Positions 43,392 through 52,413 of a stretch of DNA of 64,000 bases are shown here, one piece after another (position 1 is the stretch's first letter; each line of letters begins with the position of its first letter). Origin of the DNA: JAABRB01 sp963735025 (GTDB lineage: Bacteria; Pseudomonadota; Gammaproteobacteria; Burkholderiales; SG8-39); the NCBI GenBank assembly GCA_963735025.1, contig CAVTJG010000012.1, forward strand, positions 62,001-126,000, written 5' to 3'. The notes under the pieces are model-generated. The model worked only from the letters and a program-made list of their open reading frames with translations. It did no database searches and was not told where the DNA came from. The position numbers were made by a program, and so were the translations under genes.

Positions 43392-44880
43392 ATGGCCGCG
43401 CGCTCGGGAGGTCGTTTGCAGGGGAAACGGGTCACACGGAGATTGATCGGCACGGTGTTGCTTTGCGCGGCGTCGACGGCGTTCGCGATAGACCCCGTTC
43501 TGCACAACCTTCCGATTCTGTTGCCCGAACAGGTGCTCCCCGGGCGCACCGCTGCTGGTGTCCCCCCGCGAACTGGCCGCGCAGCAACCGGCCGACCTCA
43601 GCGTGACGGGCATCGTGGACCTCGGCGCGTGGCCCGACGGGTTTCCCCCCACCGGCCCGCCAGGTGACCTCTGGGAGCGCATCCGGGCAGGTTTTGCGAT
43701 GCCCAACCTGGAATCGCGCACTGTCGAGCGTGAGCAGGCTGCGTATGCACGCCACCCGGAGCAGATCAAGAAGATGGTGGAACGCAGCCGACGGTATCTC
43801 TTCTACATCGTCGAGGAGATCGAGCGGCGCGGCCTGCCCACCGAACTCGCACTGCTGCCGATGGTGGAAAGCGCGTTCAATCCGATGGCCTACTCGCGCT
43901 CGCACGCATCGGGCCTGTGGCAATTCATTCCGTCCACCGGCAAGAATTACAACCTCGAGCAGAACTGGTGGTACGACGATCGCCGCGACATTCTGGCATC
44001 GACGAATGCCGCGCTCGACTACCTGCAGAACCTGTACCGCATGCACGGCGACTGGCAGCTCGCGCTCGCCTCGTACAACTTCGGCGAGAACGGGGTCGCG
44101 CGTGCGGTCCAGCGGAACCAGGCGCGCGGGAAGCCCACGGACTTTTCCAATCTGCGGATGCCGCGAGAGACGCGCAATTACGTCCCGCGCCTGCAGGCGC
44201 TGAAGAACATCGTCGCGAATCCGGCGCAGTTCGGCATCGAGCTGGAGCCGATTCCCGACGCGCCCTACTTCGTCACGGTCGCACTGACGCGGGACATCGA
44301 CTTGCGCGTCGCGGCGCGCCTGGCGGAGATGCCGGTGGAGGAGCTGATCGCGCTCAATCCGGGACACAACCGTCCGGTGGTCTCTTCGGCCGTCGCGCCG
44401 ACGCTCGTCCTGCCGGCCGATCGCGCCGACAAATTCGTGCACAACCTCGAAAACCACGCGGAGCCCCTGTCGGCGTGGCAGACCTACACTTTCAAGCGCG
44501 GCGACGACCTGGGGAAGATCGCAGCGACGCACGGTCTCACCGAAACCCGGCTTCGCCAGGTGAACGGTCTGGGACGGTACTCGCATGTGAAACCGGGCCA
44601 TGAGCTGCTCGTGCCCGCCGAAGGCGCCAAGATCGAGTCCGATCCGCTGCCGCTGTTCCGCTCGCCTTACACCACGCCGCAAGGTCCCACCATCGTCTAT
44701 CGCGTCAAATCGGGCGACTCGCTGTGGAGCATCGCCCGGCGGCACCGCGTGACCGTGGCGGAGTTGCGCGCCTGGAATGGCATCGACGGGAAGAACCTCC
44801 GAATCGGTCAGCGGCTCCTGATCGAAGTGCGCGGCAAGGCGGCGCCCCGTCAGGTCGCGCGTCCGTCCTCGTCGTCCTAG
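43392..44880 (+). CDS. mltD: Membrane-bound lytic murein transglycosylase D-like with two LysM domains, frameshifted at about 43540
   Basis: About 495 residues after skipping one base. A signal peptide (LIGTVLLCAASTAFA, probable cut before IDP) is in the first frame. The frame breaks in the CCCCGGG run 43538-43544; removal of one base joins EQVLPG to APLLVSPRELAAQQ. The transglycosylase domain follows with catalytic Glu in LPMVESAFNPMAYSRSHASGLWQF, then AALDYLQNLY and ALASYNFGENGV. Two LysM repeats end the chain (YTFKRGDDLGKIAATHG and YRVKSGDSLWSIARRH). It cleaves peptidoglycan glycan strands in the periplasm. ATG 43392 is used; an in-frame TTG after GGAGG 24 nt downstream is an alternative. 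Its stop overlaps the yejF stop tail to tail. Confidence 0.87.
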
Positions 44881-46878
44881 TTCTGCTCGTAGAGAAAGCA
44901 GCGCACCGAGTGCGTCTCCGACAGCGCGGTGCGTGCCGGGTAGGCAGCGCGGCAGCGCGCCTCCGCCTGCGGGCAGCGCGGATGAAAATGGCAACCGGCC
45001 GGCGGTGACACGGGCGACGGAAGCTCGCCCTGCAACCGGATCCGCTCGCGCCCGCCTTCGATGGCCGGGATCGCCGAGAGCAGCGCAAGGGTGTACGGGT
45101 GCCTGGGCGTTTCGAGCACCTCCGCAACGGTGCCGTGCTCGACGATGCGCCCCAGGTACATGACCGCCACCTCGTCCGCCAGGTACGCCACGACCGCCAG
45201 ATTGTGCGTGATGAAGAGGTATGCGAGCCCCATCTCCCGCTGCAATCTGCGCAGCAGGTTGAGGATCTGTGCCTGCACGGACACGTCCAGCGCACTCGTC
45301 GGCTCGTCGCAAACGATGAGGCGCGGCTTGACTGCCAGCGCCCGGGCGATCGCAATCCGCTGCCGCTGGCCTCCGGAAAATTCATGCGGATAGCGCTCGC
45401 GCGCACTGGGGTCCAGCCCAACCTGGTTCAGCAGCTCGTCGATGTGCCGGCGCTCTTCGGCCGGCGAATCGCGAACGCCGAGCGCGTTGCGGCCCTCCGC
45501 CAGGATGTCCGCAACGCGCATGCGCGGATTGAGCGACGCATAGGGGTCCTGAAACACGATCTGGAAGTCGCCGCGCCGGCGCCGCAGCGCATCCCCGCGC
45601 AGCGCGGTGAGCTCGACGCCGTCGAACGTGACACTGCCCGCCGTGGGCCGAATGAGTTGCAGCAGGCTCTTGCCGACGGTGGTCTTGCCGCAGCCCGACT
45701 CCCCCACCAGGGCGAGCGTCCGTCCGGCCCGGATCTCGAGCGAAACCCCATCGACCGCATGTACCTGGCCCACGACGCGCTTCAGCAGACCACGCCGGAT
45801 CGGGAAGTGCACCTTCAGGTCCTGCACGTCGAGGAGTGTCGCGCCAGGCATGGGCGCCGACACCGCATCGGAGGTTGCAATGTCGGAAGCGATCAGCGGA
45901 CTGGCACGCTCTGCCTCCCTCAAGTGACAGCGCACCTGGTGCGCGTCCCCGATCTTCGTCCAGCCCGGGTCCTCCGTCCGGCATCGCTCGAAGGCGTGCT
46001 CGCACCGGTCGGCAAATCTGCAGCCGCGAAAATTTGCGGTAAGGGGCGGCACCTGGCCGGGGATGACCGCAAGCGCGACGCCGCGGTGGTGCGCTCCGGG
46101 CAACGCGGCAAAGAGCTTGCGCGAGTACGGATGCTGGGCCGACGCGAAGAACGCGTCGCACGACGCGACCTCGACGATCTGCCCGGCGTACATCACGCGC
46201 GACGCGACTCGCCATGCCGGCCACGATGCCGAGATCGTGCGTGATCAGCAGGATGGCCATCCCGGTGCGGGACTGCAGGTCCCTGAGGAGATCAAGAACC
46301 TGCGCCTGGATGGTGACGTCGAGCGCCGTCGTCGGCTCGTCCGCGATCAGGAGATCGGGCTCGCCTGCGAGAGCCTGCGCGATCATCACGCGCTGTCGCA
46401 TCCCTCCGGACAGCTGGAACGGGTATTCGTCGAGGCGACGGGTGCTTTCCGCGATTCCCACCGCGTCGAGCAGCTCGACCGCGCGCTTGCGCGCCGCCGC
46501 GCCCCGCAGCCCGGCATGGCGCTCGAGCACTTCGCCGATCTGGGCGCCCACGGTGAGAACCGGGTTCAGGCTCGTGGCCGGTTCCTGGAAGATCATCGCG
46601 ATGCGCCCGCCACGCACGTTGCGCATCGCCGCTTCGGGCAGATCGAGGAGCTCGGTGTCACCGAGCCGTACCGAGCCGTCGACGACCCGACCGGTCTCGG
46701 GCAGCAACCGGGCGACGGAAAGCGCAGTGACGCTCTTGCCGCATCCGGACTCCCCGACAATCGCGAACGTCTCGCCACGTCGAATGTCGAGATCGACGCC
46801 GTCGAGCGCCCGGACAACGCCGCCCGACCCTTCCAGCCAGGTGCGCAAGGCGCTGACCTTGAGCAGCGTCTCGCTCAT
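44877..46878 (-). CDS. yejF: Dual ATP-binding protein of peptide ABC importer (YejF-like), frameshifted at about 46197
   Basis: About 666 residues when one extra base is skipped: two fused ABC ATPases that power the importer. First cassette: Walker A GESGCGKSVTAL, signature LSGGMRQRV, Walker B LLIADEPTTALD. The frame breaks after GIVAGMASRVA; dropping a G at about 46197 continues VMYAGQIVEVASCDAFF, the normal oligopeptide-transporter tail with the cysteines of its C-terminal domain. Second cassette: GESGCGKTTVGKS, FSGGQRQRIAIARAL, LIVCDEPTSALD and a final tail with CHFHPRCPQAEARC. ATG 46878 overlaps the yejE stop (ATGA). It is last in the four-gene operon. Confidence 0.9.
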
Positions 46879-48305
46879 GCCGCGGCCTCCTCCGCGCCTG
46901 CAGAGCCGACTCTCACGCGCGGATCGAACGCGTCGCGCACTGCGTCGGCGAAGAGATTCGCAGCCAGCACGAGGACGAGCATGAATCCGAACGCAGCCGC
47001 CAGTGTCCACCAGACCATCGGGTCGCGCGACATCTCCAGTCGCGCGCTGTTGATGAGCGTGCCGAAGCTGTTCATCGTCGGGTCCACGCCGACGCCGATG
47101 TAGGACAGCACGGCTTCCGTGAGCACCAGGGCGCTGAAATCCAGGACCAGCGAGATGAGAACGATGTGCATGACGTTGGGCAGGATGTGACGCGTCATGA
47201 TGCGTGCGTGCCGCACGCCGAATGCCCGCGCGGCCTGGATGTAGTCGAGCTCACGCAGCTTGAGCGCCTCGCCACGCAGCAGCCGCGCAAGGCCGGTCCA
47301 GGTCGTCACGCCGAGGATGATGCAGAGAAAGAGCAGCCGGAGGTCGGCCCGCTCGACCGCCGTCGGGAAGAGCTCCGCATGCGAGTCGATGTACACCTGC
47401 ATCATCAGCACCGCGGCCACGATGAGGAGCACCGACGGAATCGAGTTGAGCGTCGTGTAGACGTACTGGATCACGTCGTCCACCCAGCCCTTGAGATAGC
47501 CCGCCGCAATGCCGAGCAACACCGCGAACGGCAGCATGATGAGCGTGGTGAGCGTGCCGATCACGAGCGCCGTGCGGATGCTCTTCAGGGCGAGATAGAG
47601 CACGTCCTGTCCGACCTTGTCGGTGCCAAGGACATGATAGCCAGTGGCCAGCAGCGCCACCGGCGTCACGACCAGCGCAGCCAGGAGCAAAGTGGCGAAC
47701 ACCGCCAGCCAGGCGACGTCGGTTTCGCGCTGCAGGATTCGCCGCGCCATCGCGACCGGCTGAATGCTGCGCCGACGCGCGAGCAGGGTCACCCACACAC
47801 CCGTGAGCACCGCCCAGACGAACGCTCCGATCGCGATACCCGACAGCACTTTGAGCAGGACGTCCCGGTCGCGCGCCGACTCGTCGGCGACGTGCCGGCC
47901 ACCGTACTTGAGGCGCGGATATTCCCTGCGCACCTCGCCGCCCGGGAGCTCGATCGTCTCCTTGGAAAATGCGCGAATCGCGAGCGGCGCCGAATAGGTC
48001 TTCTCGGGCTGCGTTCGCAGGGGATCGAGCAGATGATCGAGGATCGATCGGGTCTCGACCGAATACACGGGCGCAGCGCCAGCTGCCGTCTCGGGAAGGA
48101 GCGGGCGATAGTGGACGGAGTCCGCCAGGCCGATGACCGCGAAAATCCCGACGATCACGAGCGACGCCATGCCCGCGCTCGCCCGCGCCACCCTGCGCCA
48201 CGGTGCGACGAGATGGGGGTGCCGCCGCGCATACCACGCGTAGCTCGCAACAACCGCCACGAGGAGCCAGACCAGGACGTCGGTCCAGAGCGGGACCAGC
48301 TTCAC
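46875..48305 (-). CDS. yejE: Peptide ABC transporter permease (YejE-like)
   Basis: 476 residues, longer than the roughly 340 of E. coli YejE. There are two N-terminal helices (about 7-26 and 47-66), a periplasmic segment of about 80 residues (HYRPLLPETA ... YGGRHVADESARD), a further helix, and then the usual DppC/OppC-type membrane domain, with the ATPase-contact loop in LDYIQAARAFGVRHARIMTRHILPN. It forms the channel with YejB. The GTG start at 48305 overlaps the yejB stop (GTGA). The ending overlaps yejF by 4 nt. Substrate is a peptide or another oligomeric solute; not specified by sequence. Confidence 0.9.
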   Translation of the reverse strand: MKLVPLWTDVLVWLLVAVVASYAWYARRHPHLVAPWRRVARASAGMASLVIVGIFAVIGLADSVHYRPLLPETAAGAAPVYSVETRSILDHLLDPLRTQPEKTYSAPLAIRAFSKETIELPGGEVRREYPRLKYGGRHVADESARDRDVLLKVLSGIAIGAFVWAVLTGVWVTLLARRRSIQPVAMARRILQRETDVAWLAVFATLLLAALVVTPVALLATGYHVLGTDKVGQDVLYLALKSIRTALVIGTLTTLIMLPFAVLLGIAAGYLKGWVDDVIQYVYTTLNSIPSVLLIVAAVLMMQVYIDSHAELFPTAVERADLRLLFLCIILGVTTWTGLARLLRGEALKLRELDYIQAARAFGVRHARIMTRHILPNVMHIVLISLVLDFSALVLTEAVLSYIGVGVDPTMNSFGTLINSARLEMSRDPMVWWTLAAAFGFMLVLVLAANLFADAVRDAFDPRVRVGSAGAEEAAA

Positions 48306-49280
48306 TCGAACCTCACCCGCGGATCGACCACGGTGTAGGACAGATCGGTGAGCAGCAACCCGACGATGTAGAGCACGGATCCGAGGAAGACCATCGACCG
48401 GACGACTGCGAAATCCTGGGAACGGATGGCATCGATGACGTAGCTGCCGAGCCCCGGAATGCCGAAGAACGACTCCGCGATCAGGCTCCCCATGAAGAGC
48501 GCCGGGATCACCACGACCACGCCGGTCAGGATAGGGATCAGCGCGTTCTTGAGCACGTGCCGGAAGAGCACCGTGATTTCGGACAGGCCCTTGGCGCGCG
48601 CCGTGCGCACGTAGTCCCGGTTGACCTCCTCGAGAAAGATCGTCCGGTACCAGCGTGTGTGGCTCCCGATCCCACCCACGACGCCCACGACCACCGGCAG
48701 CACCAGGAATTTCGCCGCGTCGACCCCGGCCGTGTAGCCCGAGATCGGCACGAGACTCCACACCTTGCTGACGAGATACTGCCCGCCGATGATGTAGAAG
48801 AGCGACGAGATTGACATCATCGCCACGCATGCGACCACCCCCCAGAAATCCAGGTAGGTGGCGCGGAAGAGCGCGAGCCCCAGCGCGAAGGTGATGTTCA
48901 CGGCGAGCCCGACGAGAAAGACCGGGATCGCGAGCGCCAGGCTCGGCCACATCCGCGTACGAATCTCGTGCCCGATGTTACGCCCGTCGTCCGCGTTGCC
49001 GAAGTCGAAGACGAAGAGGCGCACCGACTTCTGGAAGAAGATCGTGTCGGTGAACCGGTCCAGCCCCTCCGCCTTGCCGATTGAGGAGCAGCGGCTTGTC
49101 GTAGCCCCGCTCGGCCTTCCAGAGCTCGACCGCCTCGGGCGTGACGCGCTTCGCGCCCAGCGCCATGTTCGCCATGTCGTCGGGCGTGTTGACGACGAAG
49201 AACAGCGCGAACGTGATCAGGTTCACCCCGATCAGGATCGGAATCGCATACAGCACCCGACGGGTGATGTACGCGATCAT
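48302..49280 (-). CDS. yejB: Peptide ABC transporter permease (YejB/DppB-like), frameshifted at about 49073
   Basis: About 325 residues after skipping one base. The N-terminal MIAYITRRVLYAIPILIGVNLITFALFFVVNTP is the classic DppB/OppB start. After DKPLLLNRQ the frame breaks at an extra C (plus strand, about 49073); the other frame continues AEGLDRFTDTIFFQKSVRLFVFDFG and the rest of the permease. The ATPase-contact loop is in VRTARAKGLSEITVLFRHVLKN, and the ending is SYTVVDPRVRFE. The start ATG 49280 overlaps the binding-protein stop (ATGA). It pairs with the YejE-like permease. Confidence 0.9.
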
Positions 49281-51493
49281 CCGGCTTGCCGTGCCGGGCG
49301 CGCCGCGGCCCGCTCGCGTCGTCGATAGGCGACGATCGCCGGAAGCGCGGAAAGGAGCACGAGAAGCACGATCACGGCGAGCGGCAGGACGACCGGCCGG
49401 TTCCATTCGCTCCGCTTCAACGCCCGTTCCCGAGGATCGATGCGGTAGTACTTGAGGCCGTTACGCGCCATCTGGTTCGGTTTCACGTTCGAGAGCCACG
49501 CATGCGCTAGGCTGTAGTCGAGCGGATGGAAGCCCCAGACCCACGGCGCGTCTTCGCGCGCGATGGCCACCATCTGGTCGATGATCGCCTGCCGCTCCGG
49601 TCCGTTGTCCATGTTCTTCATGCGCTCGAAAAGCCGGTCGTACTCCGGGTTCCGATAGTTCGCTGCGTTCTCCCCGCCGGTCTTGGCGCGGGACTGCGGG
49701 CCGTTCAGCAGGAACATGAAGTTCTCCGGGTCCGGATAGTCGGCATTCCAGCCGAGGAAGAAGAGCTGGGTATTGCCGCTCTTTATCTTTTCCTGGAAAC
49801 GGTTCCAGTCGGTGGCGCGGATCTCGAGCTGGATGTCGAGCTTCTCGAACTGGCGCCGGTACCAATCGAGGCGCGGCTTGTCGTCCGGTCCGCGCTGCAC
49901 GGTGTCGAGATAGAGGACGAGCGGCTGGCCCGTGCGCGCGTCGCGCCCGCCCGGGTAGCCGGCCTCCGCGAGGAGCTTCCGCGCGACGGCGATGGGTTTG
50001 CGGTGCGGCGCGCCGTTCTTCCACTCGTACACGACCGGATTCATGCCCCGCTCGCCCTCGCGGTAGCCGAAGATGCCGGGCGGAAGCGGGCCCATTCCCG
50101 ATATGCCGCGTCCGTTCTGGAAAATCGAGATGAACTCCTCCCAGTCCATCGCGATCGAGATGGCATGGCGAAGCTTGCGTGCGCGCTCCGATCGGCCCCC
50201 CACCACCGGGTCGAGAAAATTGAACGCGAAATAGAACGAGCTCGTACTCACCGACGTGCGCAGCCAGATGCCACGCTCCTGCATCTCCGGTGTCAGGCTC
50301 GCTTCGCCCTCGAGATTGAGGCGCACCGCCTGATCGAAGTTGTCCGAATTGATGCTCGACTGGTCATAGTAGCCCTGGAGAAACTTGTTCCAGTAGGGAA
50401 TGCCCTCCTTCTCGCGGGTGTATACGACGCGATCGATGAAGGGTACCGTCTTGCCGGCGTCGCGCAGCAGGCCTGCCGACGCGTCCTCGGGCGCGCCTTC
50501 CGACGGGTAAGGCTCACCGCGAAAGTTGGGGTTGCGCAGGAGCACCATGCGCGCGTTCGGGTTGTTCTCCGCGAGCATGTAGGGTCCCGTTCCCACGGGA
50601 AACCAGTCGAGCGTCAGATTGCGACCCTCGTTCATGCCGCGCTGAGAATAGAATCGGTCCGCCTCGACGGGCAGCGGCGCGAAGAACGGCATCGCGAGCC
50701 AGTACACGAACTGCGGATACTTGCCCTTGATGCGGATCCGATAGGTGTACCGGTCCACCACGTCTACGCCCGCCAGCGGGAATTCGCGAAGGTCGATCCA
50801 GGGCAGGCCCCGGTCTGCCGGCCCATAGTCCTGGCGGTGGTCGGCAACCATGCGATCGTTCGCCGCCTTGAGCGCTGCGCCCAGTTCCTTGAGCCCGACG
50901 ATGTAAGTGCTCATGTGCCCGAAGATGGGGGACACCACCCGCGGGTGCGCGAGCCGCTTGATCTCGTAGACGAAATCTTCCGCGACGAGCTCCCGCGTAC
51001 CGGTCTTCGAGAAGTCGGAAAGCGCGTACTTGTCGCGAATCGCGGACTCGGACAGGTCGAGGTAGAGCGGGCGGCCCTGCGCATCCTTGGCGAATGCGGG
51101 ATGCGGCTGATACATGATTCCCGGGCGGATCTTGATCACGTACTCGCTCGTTGCCACCTGATTCGCCGGCGCATCGCTCGGGAGTTCGCGCCCCGCGCTG
51201 TCGAGCAGCCGCGGCTTCGGCACCTCGAGTGCGCTTTGCGGAATGAGCTCGTAGGGCCGCTTCAGATACTGGTATTGCAGCGGGGGCTCGTAGATCTGCT
51301 GGATGAAGCCCCACTCGTCGGACGTGTAGGAGCGCGCCGGGTCGAGCGTCTTGGGGCGATCGATGAACGACGTGTAGAGGATGTTACGGCCGCGGTCGGC
51401 AGCCGGGTATGGATCGTTCCACACCTCCGCGCACCCGCCGAGCACGAGTGTGGCTGCGAGAACGGACGCGAGAGTGGCTGCGATTCTGCGCAT
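49277..51493 (-). CDS. Extracellular solute-binding lipoprotein (SBP_bac_5) with C-terminal membrane helix
   Basis: 738 residues; first gene of the yej-type operon. It has a lipoprotein signal peptide with lipobox LVLGGC, then a peptide/nickel-binding-protein (DppA/OppA, cluster C) fold with RPKTLDPARSYTSDEWGF, WFPVGTGPYMLAENN and DWNRFQEKIKSGNTQLFFLGWNADYPDPENF. The last 45 residues carry a hydrophobic helix (VVLPLAVIVLLVLLSALPAIVAY) and a basic tail, unusual for a binding protein. It may therefore be held to the inner membrane at both ends. ATG 51493 is set by the lipobox; a 53-residue in-frame extension has no signal. YejA-like proteins are about 600 residues, so this one is enlarged. Confidence 0.9.
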   Translation of the reverse strand: MRRIAATLASVLAATLVLGGCAEVWNDPYPAADRGRNILYTSFIDRPKTLDPARSYTSDEWGFIQQIYEPPLQYQYLKRPYELIPQSALEVPKPRLLDSAGRELPSDAPANQVATSEYVIKIRPGIMYQPHPAFAKDAQGRPLYLDLSESAIRDKYALSDFSKTGTRELVAEDFVYEIKRLAHPRVVSPIFGHMSTYIVGLKELGAALKAANDRMVADHRQDYGPADRGLPWIDLREFPLAGVDVVDRYTYRIRIKGKYPQFVYWLAMPFFAPLPVEADRFYSQRGMNEGRNLTLDWFPVGTGPYMLAENNPNARMVLLRNPNFRGEPYPSEGAPEDASAGLLRDAGKTVPFIDRVVYTREKEGIPYWNKFLQGYYDQSSINSDNFDQAVRLNLEGEASLTPEMQERGIWLRTSVSTSSFYFAFNFLDPVVGGRSERARKLRHAISIAMDWEEFISIFQNGRGISGMGPLPPGIFGYREGERGMNPVVYEWKNGAPHRKPIAVARKLLAEAGYPGGRDARTGQPLVLYLDTVQRGPDDKPRLDWYRRQFEKLDIQLEIRATDWNRFQEKIKSGNTQLFFLGWNADYPDPENFMFLLNGPQSRAKTGGENAANYRNPEYDRLFERMKNMDNGPERQAIIDQMVAIAREDAPWVWGFHPLDYSLAHAWLSNVKPNQMARNGLKYYRIDPRERALKRSEWNRPVVLPLAVIVLLVLLSALPAIVAYRRRERAAARPARQAG

Positions 51494-51560
51494 GGCCGCG
51501 CAGTGTAGCCGAGCGTGACACGAGGCGTCCTTCGCGGCGGGCCACGCACTATCACGGGGA

Positions 51561-51566
51561 TATAAT
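51561..51566 (+). promoter_or_regulatory. Candidate -10 box of fabI
   Basis: A perfect TATAAT 27 bp before the fabI ATG, in a 100-bp divergent gap. No good -35 hexamer is found 16-18 bp upstream. GGAG at 51585-51588 is the fabI Shine-Dalgarno. Confidence 0.5.
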
Positions 51567-51593
51567 CCCGCAGCGTTCATCTTCGGAGTCGAA

Positions 51594-52400
51594 ATGGGAT
51601 TTCTCCAGAACAAGAAGATTCTCATCACCGGTCTGCTCAGCAACCGCTCCATTGCCTATGGCATCGCCCGGGCGTGTCACCGCGAGGGCGCCGAGTTGGC
51701 ATTCACGTATCAGAGCGACCGGTTCAAGGATCGGGTCGCCCAGATGGCCCGCGACTTTGACAGCGATGCGACGTTTCCGTGCGATGTGGCGAGCGATGAG
51801 GAAATCGACAGACTTTTCAGTGGGTTGGCGACGCGCTGGGACGGTCTCGACGGCTTGGTGCACGCGATCGCCTTCGCGCCGCGCGAGGCGATCGACGGCG
51901 AGCTGCTGGATGGGCTATCGCGCGAAGCGTTTCGCATCGCGCACGATATCAGCGCCTACAGCTTTCCCGCGCTAGCGAAGGCGGCGCAGCCGATGATGCA
52001 GGGACGCGCCGGCGCGCTTCTGACGATGACCTACCTCGGTGCCGACCGCGTGCTGCCGCACTACAACACGATGGGCCTCGCCAAAGCCAGCCTCGAAGCG
52101 GCGGTACGCTATCTGGCCGCGAATCTCGGTCCGCGCGGCCATCGCGTGAACGCAATCTCGGCGGGGCCGATCAAGACGCTCGCCGCGAGCGGCATCGCCG
52201 GCTTCGGCAAGATCCTGAAGTTCGTCGAGCAGAGCGCGCCGCTGCGTCGAAACGTGACGATCGACGACGTGGGGAACGTCGCTGCGTTTCTGCTTTCCGA
52301 CCTCGCCGCAGGCGTGACCGGTGAGGTGACCTACGTCGATGCGGGATTCAACGTGGTCGTCGGCGGGATGATGGACCTCGCAAAACCCAACCCCGCGTAA
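51594..52400 (+). CDS. fabI: Enoyl-[acyl-carrier-protein] reductase (NADH), FabI
   Basis: 268 residues. It reduces trans-2-enoyl-ACP in the last step of fatty-acid elongation. The short-chain-dehydrogenase-like fold has the divergent FabI nucleotide site ILITGLLSNRSIAYGIARA, HAIAFAPREAIDGELLD, the Tyr-x6-Lys pair in YLGADRVLPHYNTMGLAKASLEA, and NAISAGPIKTLAASGI. ATG 51594 has GGAG 5 nt upstream. It is convergent with ppiD; only 13 bp lie between the stops. FabI next to ppiD is a common betaproteobacterial order. Confidence 0.97.
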   Translation: MGFLQNKKILITGLLSNRSIAYGIARACHREGAELAFTYQSDRFKDRVAQMARDFDSDATFPCDVASDEEIDRLFSGLATRWDGLDGLVHAIAFAPREAIDGELLDGLSREAFRIAHDISAYSFPALAKAAQPMMQGRAGALLTMTYLGADRVLPHYNTMGLAKASLEAAVRYLAANLGPRGHRVNAISAGPIKTLAASGIAGFGKILKFVEQSAPLRRNVTIDDVGNVAAFLLSDLAAGVTGEVTYVDAGFNVVVGGMMDLAKPNPA

Positions 52401-52413
52401 CGCGCAGCAGCCG

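Noticed and set aside
43432..45312. Minus-strand open frame of 626 codons
   Set aside because: Covers mltD in antisense and part of yejF out of frame; no domain, shadow of codon bias.
49526..51508. Plus-strand open frame of 660 codons
   Set aside because: Runs exactly opposite the binding lipoprotein, with Arg/His/Val-rich composition and no recognisable domain.
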